Positions 14,600 through 22,882 of a stretch of 64,000 nt of DNA are shown here, in pieces. The notes beneath the pieces are model-generated. The model searched no databases. It worked only from the letters and a program-made list of their open reading frames with translations, and was not told the origin of the DNA. The translations under genes were made by a program, and so were the position numbers. This stretch comes from Thioalkalivibrio denitrificans (GTDB lineage Bacteria; Pseudomonadota; Gammaproteobacteria; Ectothiorhodospirales; Ectothiorhodospiraceae): positions 21,448-85,447 of the forward strand of contig NZ_MVBK01000001.1 in assembly GCF_002000365.1 (NCBI RefSeq). Direction: 5' to 3'. How positions within the stretch are numbered: position 1 is the stretch's first letter; every line of letters begins with the position of its first letter.

Positions 14600-17577
14600 G
14601 GGAGACTCTGGCCAAGTGGGTGAGCGACGCTGATGCCCTTCATCACGTGGAGCGATTTGGCTTTTCACAGCCGCCATTGCAGCTAAGCTACCTCCGCTCT
14701 CGAGGGGACGACTACTACATCTCGCTCGTTGCGGAACTCTTCGACCGGCTCCATGAGCCGTACAACGATTCTGTAGACTGGTCGCGGCTGGGCAACGCGA
14801 TCACTCAGGCAGGCGGTGTCGGGGTCGATCAGGCACCGGCCTATCGCGGGATCCTGGAACCGGAAGCCGCTGTCCTCGGGGCGGCAGCGTTCTACTTCGG
14901 GGGCTACTCGGCCTCTGCATATCTCACGCTCCAGGCGGCGGACCCGGATGCCCTCGGTGAGATTCAGCGAGCGTGTTACGAGCTGCTCTCAAGGCCATCG
15001 ACGATCAAGTCGGCACGTGTACGTGCGCTCGTCGGCGCCGTGCGAAGGGGTAATTTGGACACGATTCGTGCGCAGAGCGAGCAGGCTGCGGAGATGGAGT
15101 CATCCGCGCTGCAGCTCGACCCCGATGAATGGGTCGGATGGCGCCTGTTCCGACGAATACTCTCCAGGTTCGAAGAGACGAATGTCCGTGCCGTCCTTCC
15201 GGATGGCGAGTCGGAATTCTGGAACCCCCTGGTTCGGTCGCTCCTCAACCGAGACCCGCCGGCATGGGACTTCTTCCCTTCGCAGATCGACGCGATCAGA
15301 AGCGGGTTACTGGAAAGCGCGACCTCTTTCTCCATCCAGATGCCGACCGGCGCTGGCAAGACGGCGCTTTCGGAGACGCTGCTCTTCTATCACCTGAACC
15401 AGCACCCTGAGGATGTGGCAATCCTGCTCGTTCCGTACCGGTCCCTCGCGGCAGAACTGCGCGGCAGCCTCGTCAAGCGCCTGGGCCGCATGGGTCTGCC
15501 CGCCCGATGCGCGTACGGGGGGACTGTGCCTACTGGAGATGAGGTTCGAGACCTGGACGACACGCGGGCGGTCGTCGCGACGCCAGAGGCGTTGTCTGGC
15601 TTGCTCAGCGCGGAACCGGACTTCTTCGCCCGTGTTTCCCTCGTAATCTGCGATGAGGGGCACCTCCTCGACGGCGAGGCCCGCGGAGTAGGACTGGAGC
15701 TGCTGCTCGCTCGAATGCGAGCCCGCGAGATCGGACCGCCCAAGTTCGTCTTCGTTTCAGCCATCGTCCCGAACATTGAGGAGATCAATACATGGCTGGG
15801 CGGCACGGACGAAACCGTCGTCCGCAGCGAGTACCGCCCGGCACTCGCCGAATTCGCAGTGCTCCGGGTGGCCGGCAAGAACGCCGGCACGACGGTGGCA
15901 CTGCAGCTTCACCCGCATCACACCGCATCCACGTTCTCGATCGAGCGCTTTCTAAGCCGCGATGACTTTCGCTACCGCAATGCCTCGACAGGCCGACTGA
16001 ATACATACTCGTTCAACACCGTGAAGACCCAGGCCATCGCCGCGGCACGAAAGGCGCTGTCGATGGGGGCGGTTGCCGTGTTTGCGGCCAACAAGCGGGG
16101 CAACCAGGGAGCCGTAGGGCTCGCGGACGAGCTTCTGGCCCAGTTGGAAAACCCGCTGCCAATGCCCACTCCGATGCAGTTCGTTGAAGACGCCGCGAAG
16201 CTCCAGGCTGCGGTCGAGTACTTCACCCTCGAGTACGGCGCTTCATGGGTCGGAACGCGAGCACTAGCGGCGGGAGCCGTTCTGCATCACGGAGATATTC
16301 CTCAGGAAAGCAGGGAGCTCGTTGAAGCCTTGGTTCGCAAGGAGGACGTTCGACTGGCGATCTGCACGAGCACGCTGGCCGAGGGCGTCAACTTGCCGAT
16401 CAGGACGTTGGTCTTGTACTCCGTGCAACGTCGCGGCCCAGATGGGGCCGCGGAGAACCTGCTCGCGCGCGATATCAAGAACCTCGTCGGACGAGCGGGA
16501 CGAGCGGGAGCAACCACCAAGGGCCTCGTCATCTGCGCCAACTCCGGACAATGGCCGCTCGTAGCCCCCGTAGCTCAGCAGCAACCGGGCGAGCGCGTTT
16601 CCGGGGCACTTCTTGAGCTGATGGACCTTTTGCAGACGGGGCTCAGCCAGCAAAGCCTCACTCCCACGAATGACATTCTGGAGGGAGAGACTGCGCTTCA
16701 CACGCTGATCGACGGCATCGACGCGACGCTCATCGACCTTGCCGCCGAAGAGCTTGGGGAGGACGAGCTGGTTCGGATTGCCGGGGAGCTGTCGAGCCAG
16801 ACGTTTGCGGCTCGCCAGGCCGGGCCCGCGACCACCGCACTGATGAAGCAGGTCTTCGAGCTGCGTGCTCAACGGGTGGCCGCGATCAAGGGGTCTGGGC
16901 GACTCGGCTGGATCCGAGAGACAGGTACGCGAGCGCGCATGCTCGAGTCCGTGGAAGCGAAGCTGCTGCCCATGCGGGAGCGATGGGATGACGTTGAGAC
17001 CGCAACGGACCCGGAGTTAGCGGAGGCGCTACTGACGTGGGCATGGGACCTTCCGGAGGTGGCTGAAGCCGTCAAGGAGGCGTACCGGGATGCGCCGCCG
17101 TCGCGCTCGGACTTCACTCGGGTATTGGAGGCATGGATCGACGGCCAGCCGTTGGTCGAGCTGGCTCGACGAGCGGGCATCGACATCGACACGATGCTTG
17201 GTGTTCACGCCAGGGTGATCAGCTACGTCCTACAGGTCGCCGTCGAACAGGGCATCGGTCTGCTCAAGAAGCTGCTCGAGGCGAGCGACCGCGAATTGGC
17301 GCAAGCCGTCGCCGACTTCCCCGAGCACCTGCGTTTCGGTGTCCCCACGCCAACGGCGAAGGTGCTCGCGGCCGGTGGTGTCCGGCACCGCCGAGCTGCG
17401 GTCGCGCTGGGCCGAAGCCCCGAGCTTGTGACGCTGGTTGATCGCGCATCGGTGTTTTCCGCGGCGCGACATCTGCTTGATGATCGGGAGCGGTGGCTGC
17501 CTGCGATGGGGCGCCTGGTGCTGGAGAACACGCTGGAGGATCTGAGAGATCCGAGTGTATTCGATGATGAAGGATAG
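14596..17577 (+). CDS. hamB: Hachiman system helicase subunit HamB
   Basis: Superfamily 2 DEAD/DEAH-type helicase that senses and translocates on DNA in Hachiman defence. It has 993 residues, starting with GTG inside the hamA stop. Motif I is MPTGAGKTALSE (about 249-260), motif II is CDEGHLLDGE (about 352-361; DEGH in place of DEAH), and motif VI-like sequence NLVGRAGRAGATTKG lies near 630. An N-terminal helical domain (1-230) and a long helical C-terminal region (700-993) flank the motor. Fusion, truncation or frameshift is not seen, so the two-gene system appears intact. Confidence 0.9.
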   Translation: MRETLAKWVSDADALHHVERFGFSQPPLQLSYLRSRGDDYYISLVAELFDRLHEPYNDSVDWSRLGNAITQAGGVGVDQAPAYRGILEPEAAVLGAAAFYFGGYSASAYLTLQAADPDALGEIQRACYELLSRPSTIKSARVRALVGAVRRGNLDTIRAQSEQAAEMESSALQLDPDEWVGWRLFRRILSRFEETNVRAVLPDGESEFWNPLVRSLLNRDPPAWDFFPSQIDAIRSGLLESATSFSIQMPTGAGKTALSETLLFYHLNQHPEDVAILLVPYRSLAAELRGSLVKRLGRMGLPARCAYGGTVPTGDEVRDLDDTRAVVATPEALSGLLSAEPDFFARVSLVICDEGHLLDGEARGVGLELLLARMRAREIGPPKFVFVSAIVPNIEEINTWLGGTDETVVRSEYRPALAEFAVLRVAGKNAGTTVALQLHPHHTASTFSIERFLSRDDFRYRNASTGRLNTYSFNTVKTQAIAAARKALSMGAVAVFAANKRGNQGAVGLADELLAQLENPLPMPTPMQFVEDAAKLQAAVEYFTLEYGASWVGTRALAAGAVLHHGDIPQESRELVEALVRKEDVRLAICTSTLAEGVNLPIRTLVLYSVQRRGPDGAAENLLARDIKNLVGRAGRAGATTKGLVICANSGQWPLVAPVAQQQPGERVSGALLELMDLLQTGLSQQSLTPTNDILEGETALHTLIDGIDATLIDLAAEELGEDELVRIAGELSSQTFAARQAGPATTALMKQVFELRAQRVAAIKGSGRLGWIRETGTRARMLESVEAKLLPMRERWDDVETATDPELAEALLTWAWDLPEVAEAVKEAYRDAPPSRSDFTRVLEAWIDGQPLVELARRAGIDIDTMLGVHARVISYVLQVAVEQGIGLLKKLLEASDRELAQAVADFPEHLRFGVPTPTAKVLAAGGVRHRRAAVALGRSPELVTLVDRASVFSAARHLLDDRERWLPAMGRLVLENTLEDLRDPSVFDDEG

Positions 17578-17593
17578 ATTCCCACGCGAAGAG

Positions 17594-17602
17594 CGTCCTA
17601 AC
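17594..17602 (+). other. R'' box closing the Hachiman cassette (truncated attC)
   Basis: CGTCCTAAC, 17 bases after the hamB stop, is the exact 9-base reverse complement of GTTAGGACG at 13761, where the Hachiman unit begins. In an integron cassette the R'' box matches the bases at the start of its own cassette. The rest of an attC (L'', hairpin, L', R') is not visible after it, so the site seems to have been cut off by a later event. Confidence 0.6.
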
Positions 17603-17913
17603 GAATAGGGTTATTGCGCCAGGCAAAGCTTGGTGGAGGAGGATATGACTTAGAAGGAGAAACGCCATTGAAACTTCCAATGCGACCCAGTGGGATGGAA
17701 CGTTCCCAACCGACAAACGTTAGCCACCAGCCGGAACCGAGGATTGCGTGGTCCCGGGGCGACCCGGGATGCGAAGCGTATCCAGGGAGTCTGTAGGCCG
17801 CATAATAGAGGGCGGAATCCAGTTCCAAGTGCGCCAGTGGGGTGAGAGGCGGGCATTGTGAACGTAGCTGGTGGGATGGGGTTGACGATCCACCATCCGA
17901 GCTGGAGTCCACA
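17603..17913. other. Non-coding stretch after Hachiman
   Basis: I see no protein-coding gene here. A group II intron end was considered because of several GC-rich stem-like words (for example GGTCCCGGGGCGACCCGGG), but no recognisable domain V was found. It probably represents junction debris between the truncated cassette and the IS30 fragment. Confidence 0.4.
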
Positions 17914-18006
17914 ATGCCCTATCAGCATCTTAACGCCGCGGAGCGGCAGGTGATACAACTCTCCTCGGTTTCCGGCCGAAGCACCGTCAGAGTCGCGCGA
18001 GATGTC
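17914..18006 (+). pseudogene. IS30-family transposase, N-terminal fragment
   Basis: The frame starts MPYQHLNAAERQVIQLSS and continues SGRSTVRVARDV, resembling the first helix-turn-helix of IS30 transposases (YxHLxxxERxxIxxL...SxRxIAR). It breaks off after about 31 codons at the end of the macro-domain gene on the opposite strand. No DDE domain is present, so it is a remnant marking an old insertion or recombination point. Confidence 0.6.
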
Positions 18007-19312
18007 AGAAGTAGATCCACGCTAGTGCGCCGACGAATCCCAATAGGACCGGAATTTTCACAAACGTCAGCAAGCTCAATGCCCAGGGCGGATCAATCCC
18101 GTCGCTGACGCCCTTTGGAAGACGCTTCCCCGTGAGTGCTGGAACCCAGTACTCTCTCGCAAAGCCCTCTTCAAAGAATCCGCTGTGGTCCACGTGATAA
18201 AATCGATCCGCGACGATGCAGTGTTGAAATCCCCACCGACCCGAGATACCGAAGCCCCAAGTCATCGCCTTTGCCATGAGTGGCCATATGTCCTTCGTAC
18301 CGCAATCGTTTACCACCCGACAGGCGGGCGCGTTCTCGAATGACGGATTGTCAATTCTGTCGGAAACGGTATCCCAATCGAAATTTGCATCGACTATGGC
18401 ACCGCACAGCAAAAGTCGATGAATCCGTATCGGTTTGACGACGAGAAGGTAAACTGCAATCCATGAGCCAAAGCTGTGCGCAATAATGGAGACGCGGTCG
18501 AAATTTGGGTTGCCGAAGACTGACTTGGCCTTTAACCATACCGTTTCTGCGGCTTTTCTCCGAATGGCAGGAAACGGCAAGAGGAACTGAACTACATTGA
18601 AGAACCCGTACCCTATGGGGATCGGCGTGAGACCGCGTGCCGATTCTTCGATCTCATCTCCGACGCGCTGTCGCCAGCCGGCCGCCGTTCGAATGCCATG
18701 GATAAGGAGAACGGCGTGGCTGGGCACAACAAATCGATCGAGCGCGGCGCTCTTCGTGAATTCGGCAAAAAAAACCATTGCCGCCCGCTCTCCCTGATTG
18801 CCCAACATAAGCCAGATTTCGACCGTAAATGGCTTAGGTGCCCGCTCCATTGCCGCGCGAATCTCAGCACACATTGCTAAGGCAGCACGCTTTGGATCGA
18901 AGCCGGCGAACCCTGTACCAAGGGCTGGGAAGGAAATCGTGTGAAGCCCCATGCCCTGCAGGAGAGTCAAGGCCTGACGAGTGGCGTTCCGTATGATCTC
19001 CTCTTGGTTATGCACGTCACGATCGCGGTGACTCGGAATCGTGGCAGCATGAAAAATGTGCCGTACTCCCTGCTCCGCTAAGAGACCGGCCCCGGTGACT
19101 GCAATCGCTCCGACGGCAACAGGAATAAGCCGCCGCGACTCCTCGAACACTGAATCCCCTGCTGCTGCGCGAATTGCCGCTGATGTCCCGCCGCCCATAC
19201 TCAGATTCGAGTCGTCGGAAGTAACGACCACTTCTGTCCGCGCTTCTCGGATATCGCCGAGCTTGACTACGAGGCTAGAGCCGTTAATGTCGTACAATTG
19301 TTCGAAGCGCAT
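18005..19312 (-). CDS. Macro domain - alpha/beta hydrolase - membrane-anchor fusion protein
   Basis: 435 residues with three parts. Residues 1-175 form a macro domain (ADP-ribose-binding fold): VKLGDIREARTEVVVTSDD, GGGTSAAIRAAAGDS, and the second loop SFPALGTGFAGFDP. Residues about 197-390 look like an alpha/beta serine hydrolase: AVLLIHGIRT, nucleophile motif IIAHSFGSW (Ser about 280) and a late YHVDHSGFF (possible catalytic His 376). Residues 411-434 form one C-terminal membrane helix. Last gene of a leftward operon, 65 bases after the preceding gene. An NAD/ADP-ribose-sensing, membrane-acting effector is a reasonable inference, by analogy with macro-domain proteins in defence systems; no named system fits this architecture that I know of. 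Confidence 0.75.
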   Translation of the reverse strand: MRFEQLYDINGSSLVVKLGDIREARTEVVVTSDDSNLSMGGGTSAAIRAAAGDSVFEESRRLIPVAVGAIAVTGAGLLAEQGVRHIFHAATIPSHRDRDVHNQEEIIRNATRQALTLLQGMGLHTISFPALGTGFAGFDPKRAALAMCAEIRAAMERAPKPFTVEIWLMLGNQGERAAMVFFAEFTKSAALDRFVVPSHAVLLIHGIRTAAGWRQRVGDEIEESARGLTPIPIGYGFFNVVQFLLPFPAIRRKAAETVWLKAKSVFGNPNFDRVSIIAHSFGSWIAVYLLVVKPIRIHRLLLCGAIVDANFDWDTVSDRIDNPSFENAPACRVVNDCGTKDIWPLMAKAMTWGFGISGRWGFQHCIVADRFYHVDHSGFFEEGFAREYWVPALTGKRLPKGVSDGIDPPWALSLLTFVKIPVLLGFVGALAWIYF

Positions 19313-19377
19313 GTGCAGCCTTCTCCAGCGACTGGGTCGTTCGTGTGCGTCCGAGACTCGAACTCAGCATTTCAATT

Positions 19378-20520
19378 TCAGCGCTCAGCCAGCGATCCTT
19401 TGGCAGCTCTCCCAAGCTCGATCACTGGCGGGCACCCCTGACCCCACACCATTCTGCGACAGACGTCGAGAACTCTTCTCTTCATACCTTGTGGGCATAC
19501 GATCGCCCTAACGTAACTCCTGAACAGTCGGTTCTCGAGCGCAGAGCCTAGGACAACCCAGCAATCGCGCAGCCACGGCTTCTCCAGTCGCTGGTCAAGA
19601 AGCTTCGCAATCTGTTCTACAGCCGCAACCTTCCGTTCTCTAAGTGGCTTGACCCCTTCATCCTCCCCCACTTCCGGTCCGTCCACGCTGTACCCGACCA
19701 AGGAATTGTTTAGCACGCGTGTAAGCCGCCATTCCTGCTGCGAGAAATACAGCATCTGTTCGTTCCGCGAGCTACTGTCCGCCGTCTGAACCAATCCGGA
19801 CAGAAGATCTATCGCCTCAACGAGCAATGCAAGCCGCCTGCGATCGGTTTCAAATGCTTTAAGAAAAGACTTGACGCCTTCGGTGGGTAGCATTTGGCGC
19901 GCGGCCTCCAGGCGTGTCCTTGCATCTTCATCCTGGAAGATAAGATCGACCCGCGCACGCTCAAACGCATCGAAATAGCGTCTCTGTTCCGCGGTCAGTG
20001 CGTCAACGTCCCGATAGACTCGTTCCTCGAGACGCGATAGCACCGACAACAATTCGCGCGTCTCGAGCAATGCCGCGATGAGAGATGCCGCCATCGGGTA
20101 GCGGCGCTCATCCCGATCGACATAGAAATAGTGAACAGGAGCCATATCGAGATCGCGAGCCGCTACCGCATCCAGAGCGATTGCGAATTCCCCGAACACC
20201 TCGAAGTGATTCTCACGCTTTGAGGCATGCGGATTCGGCTTCCGCATTTCCGTGACACTCATGTGTGCGAAACACGCGCGAGTCTGCCGCAGGGGCACCT
20301 CCGCACGTCCGGCACGCGCAGCGCGCGAGTTCGGTGATAGTTTGACGCGTATCGTTTCCGGAGTAAGCAACAAGCCGTCGCGCAGTGTGGTCTCGAGCAT
20401 CGCTACGCCGCACTCGCACATCAACTGCCAGTCGTCTTTGGCATGATGATCAGAAAAAGCGCCGAATTGACTCGGAAAGCAATGGAAGAGTAGCTTGGTG
20501 TCCGTATCAACCTTACTCAT
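19378..20520 (-). CDS. Hypothetical protein, possibly AbiGi/DUF2971-like
   Basis: 380 residues, soluble, with no clear catalytic motif. The first half has the pattern seen in AbiGi-like and DUF2971-type proteins: a start with LLFHCFPSQFG, then CFAHMSVTEM, then VFGEFAIALD...APVHYFYVDRD, and much later YFSQQEWRLTRVL, which recalls the conserved S-x-E-x-E-W-R motif of those families. A helical stretch (about 140-260) separates them. It overlaps the preceding gene by eight bases and precedes the macro-hydrolase gene, so the three are probably made together. The family link is by pattern only. Confidence 0.5.
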   Translation of the reverse strand: MSKVDTDTKLLFHCFPSQFGAFSDHHAKDDWQLMCECGVAMLETTLRDGLLLTPETIRVKLSPNSRAARAGRAEVPLRQTRACFAHMSVTEMRKPNPHASKRENHFEVFGEFAIALDAVAARDLDMAPVHYFYVDRDERRYPMAASLIAALLETRELLSVLSRLEERVYRDVDALTAEQRRYFDAFERARVDLIFQDEDARTRLEAARQMLPTEGVKSFLKAFETDRRRLALLVEAIDLLSGLVQTADSSSRNEQMLYFSQQEWRLTRVLNNSLVGYSVDGPEVGEDEGVKPLRERKVAAVEQIAKLLDQRLEKPWLRDCWVVLGSALENRLFRSYVRAIVCPQGMKRRVLDVCRRMVWGQGCPPVIELGRAAKGSLAER

Positions 20521-21448
20521 TGAATATTTCTAAGGCGCTTTCTGGTAACGCGCGAAGGATAGCAGCGGAACAGAATGTCGCGAGTGCGTGTAGCTGCGTC
20601 TCCTCGCTCGGTCTTGCTGCGAAATTGACGGCCCTGATGTAGCCAGCTTCCCTTTCTTCCGGCAATGTCCAACTGTACCGGGCGGGCAACCCTTCACATC
20701 GAAGCCCTTCACCCTCGGGATGCGGAGACACCGTGAAGTAGGCATGGATATCGCTGTTCACCCAACTGCTATCCGCGCTTGGGCCAGCCGGCTCCTTCAG
20801 ATATCCTAGACTACGATTCAGGCTCATCCGAATTGCCTCCGCCTCTTCGTGTGCGCGATGAGGATCAACAAAGGATTCGTCGTAGTCGATGTAGGCCATC
20901 AGATCGACGAAGAACGGCGTGTTGAGATCCTTCGCGATGTAGTCTCCAACGCTCACAAACCTAGTGATCACGCTCGTACCCTTCAGCCTTACCGGCTCCA
21001 GGCCGCTCACCGCTGCTGTTCGTTGCACTTCTTGCGTTCTTTTGAGCGGCGCGTCCTTGGGCGCCGTATACACGCCGAGCTTTCCGGTTCGAACGAATCG
21101 TGCGAGGGCTACGAGATGCTGTCGCTCGAGCACGAACCGCCGGCACGTGGACTCCTTAATCACTATGCAGTAGTAGGGATCCTCTTCGGAGCCCATGGAC
21201 TTCAGGGCGACATCGTCCGCTTCAACCGGCGTTCCTTGCTCATCCTCGAATCTCGCGATGCCCTGCATGATGACCCCACGATAGTCCATTGCAGAGTAGG
21301 GTGATACCTGAAGGAACAGCGTATGCGGTGGGACGAGCTTGTTTTGGTTGACTTCTGGAATCATACGACTGTGTTCGTCGAAGCCCGACTGTGCGAGTGC
21401 AACGGTTGCCGCGAACCAGAGGAAAGTCAACCACAGAACGCGTTTCAT
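20513..21448 (-). CDS. Secreted protein of unknown function
   Basis: 311 residues with a clear signal peptide (MKRVLWLTFLWFAATVALAQ, cleavage after residue 19 or 20). The mature part is mixed alpha/beta, with no membrane segment and no motif I recognise. It contains only a few Cys residues (YYCIVIKESTCRRF near 95-110; RCEG and TFCSA near the end), which could form disulfides in the periplasm. It is the first gene of the operon with the AbiGi-like and macro-hydrolase genes; the eight-base overlap with the next gene supports cotranslation. A periplasmic protein paired with cytosolic and membrane-anchored partners is unusual for a defence operon. Confidence 0.6.
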   Translation of the reverse strand: MKRVLWLTFLWFAATVALAQSGFDEHSRMIPEVNQNKLVPPHTLFLQVSPYSAMDYRGVIMQGIARFEDEQGTPVEADDVALKSMGSEEDPYYCIVIKESTCRRFVLERQHLVALARFVRTGKLGVYTAPKDAPLKRTQEVQRTAAVSGLEPVRLKGTSVITRFVSVGDYIAKDLNTPFFVDLMAYIDYDESFVDPHRAHEEAEAIRMSLNRSLGYLKEPAGPSADSSWVNSDIHAYFTVSPHPEGEGLRCEGLPARYSWTLPEEREAGYIRAVNFAARPSEETQLHALATFCSAAILRALPESALEIFNE

Positions 21449-21620
21449 CGTTGGTCTCCCGTGTTAAGGATATGTGGTTTCAATGCCGCCGCATGGCGAT
21501 TGATCTAAGCTAGATAGTGCGATTCCCCTCAAGTCATTCAGCGTCCGCCAACTCATCCACTCTAGTACCAAACGAGCTATAGTCAAGTCTGGTGTATGGA
21601 GCCCATGTTGGCCTGACTGA

Positions 21621-21934
21621 TCAGGCGACGAGCTTCCGCTGTTGCTGCTCTTCGTCTTTCACCGGTTCACCGTCCTGGAAGACGACGCCCTGCATGAGTT
21701 CGGCAATGCGATGGGCGCCGCGAATGCGTCTCCAGGATCGCTCGGGCTCCTGCACGAGCTTGAAGGCCAGACCGAGAAAGGTGGAGCGCGACACGAAGTT
21801 CGTCGAGCGGCTGGTGCGGTGACGCACGGTCGCGAAAGTCGACTCGATCGGGTTGGTGGTGCGCAGGTGCATCCAATGCTCGGCCGGGAAGTCGTAGAAG
21901 GCGAGCAACGTGTCGCGATCGGAAGACGCGTAGG
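21621..21934 (-). pseudogene. IS256-family transposase, C-terminal fragment
   Basis: The frame contains LLAFYDFPAEHWMHLRTTN followed by PIESTFATVRHRT and TFLGLAFKLVQEPERSW, the conserved end of IS256-type (mutator) transposases. It includes the H-W-xx-(I/L)RTTNxIEStFATVRHRT motif that carries the last catalytic Glu. The N-terminal two thirds are absent. The 9-bp word GTCAAGTCT occurs on both sides (21582-21590 and 21935-21943), which may be a relic of the target duplication or a deletion endpoint. Confidence 0.8.
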
Positions 21935-22186
21935 GTCAAGTCTAGTAATAAGAAGGAATATGTGGGAAGCAATGGGATCAGCTGGCTACCTAATTCTTTG
22001 TCTGGCGATCGACATGCATCAAGAAACCTAGCAAGCCGGCCGGCACACGCTTCTTCAGCAAAAGCTGCAGGCGCTTTGCGATGCGCTGGAGTAGGTAGTC
22101 CCCGAGGGGTCAAGCCCCTTGGTCGACCATGGCCACCCGGTCTGTGATCCTGCTGGTCTTGCTCACCGGCCGGTAGGTAAATCTCC

Positions 22187-22882
22187 TCAGATACCCTCAA
22201 CATCCATTCCATGTGCCGCCAGCCACTGCCTCCTGCGCCCGAAGTCGGGTAGGGCACGCTCGAGATGCTGCCAGAACTCCGGGGTATGGTGCGGATGCCG
22301 TAAATGCGCCAGTTCGTGGATGACCACATATTCCGCGATGGGACGAGGGAGGAGGATGGTCTTCCAGTGGAAATACAGGCGCCCCCCCTTGCCGCAAGAT
22401 CCCCAGCGATACCCGAGGTCCTGCACCTTCACATCCGAGGGGCGCGCTTCCAGGCGGCGCGCATGTTCGGAAACTTTGGTGCTCAGCCAGTCACGACCAC
22501 GTTCGGTGTACCAGCGAATGAAATGCGCCCGTCCCTCGCCTGTCAGGTCCCGACGCAGCCGGAATCGACCCGCAATCAGCTTGAGCGCCTCGTCCTGGTC
22601 CTCCACAAGCTTCAAGCGGTAGCTGCGCCCCAGGTAAAGAAAACCTTCTCCCTGGACGTACTCCTTCCTGGGAATGGGTCGCTGGAGCAGAGCCTTTTCC
22701 GCGAGCTTGCTGTAGATCCAGTAGCGCTTCTCGCGCACGAAGGCCTCGAGCTGGCGGGGTTCGGCATGCTCGGGCGCTGCCAGCACGAGGTCGCCGCCCC
22801 GGTCGACGGTGATCTGCAGCGTCCTGCGGCGGGGGCTGCGCCGCAGCACAAAGGCCAGGTCGTCTACTTGAAACTCGGTCAT
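22187..22882 (-). CDS. YgjP/SprT-like metallopeptidase linked to type I restriction
   Basis: 231 residues with the zinc-protease motif VVIHELAHLRHPHHTPEFW (HExxH at about 184-188, third ligand His after HTPEFW), preceded by GYRWGSCGKGG. This is the YgjP/DUF45 family, often encoded beside type I restriction genes; a role in proteolysis or peptide release linked to restriction is suspected but not established. Its start overlaps the hsdR stop by four bases (ATGA), so it is the last gene of the hsdR transcript. Confidence 0.88.
   Translation of the reverse strand: MTEFQVDDLAFVLRRSPRRRTLQITVDRGGDLVLAAPEHAEPRQLEAFVREKRYWIYSKLAEKALLQRPIPRKEYVQGEGFLYLGRSYRLKLVEDQDEALKLIAGRFRLRRDLTGEGRAHFIRWYTERGRDWLSTKVSEHARRLEARPSDVKVQDLGYRWGSCGKGGRLYFHWKTILLPRPIAEYVVIHELAHLRHPHHTPEFWQHLERALPDFGRRRQWLAAHGMDVEGI

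Noticed and set aside
17603-17913. 3' end of a group II intron
   Set aside because: GC-rich stems exist but no domain V hairpin or reverse transcriptase is visible.
21582-21943. The 9-bp direct repeat GTCAAGTCT as target duplication of a complete IS256 element
   Set aside because: The element between is only 344 bases with no matching terminal inverted repeats, so it cannot be a complete insertion.
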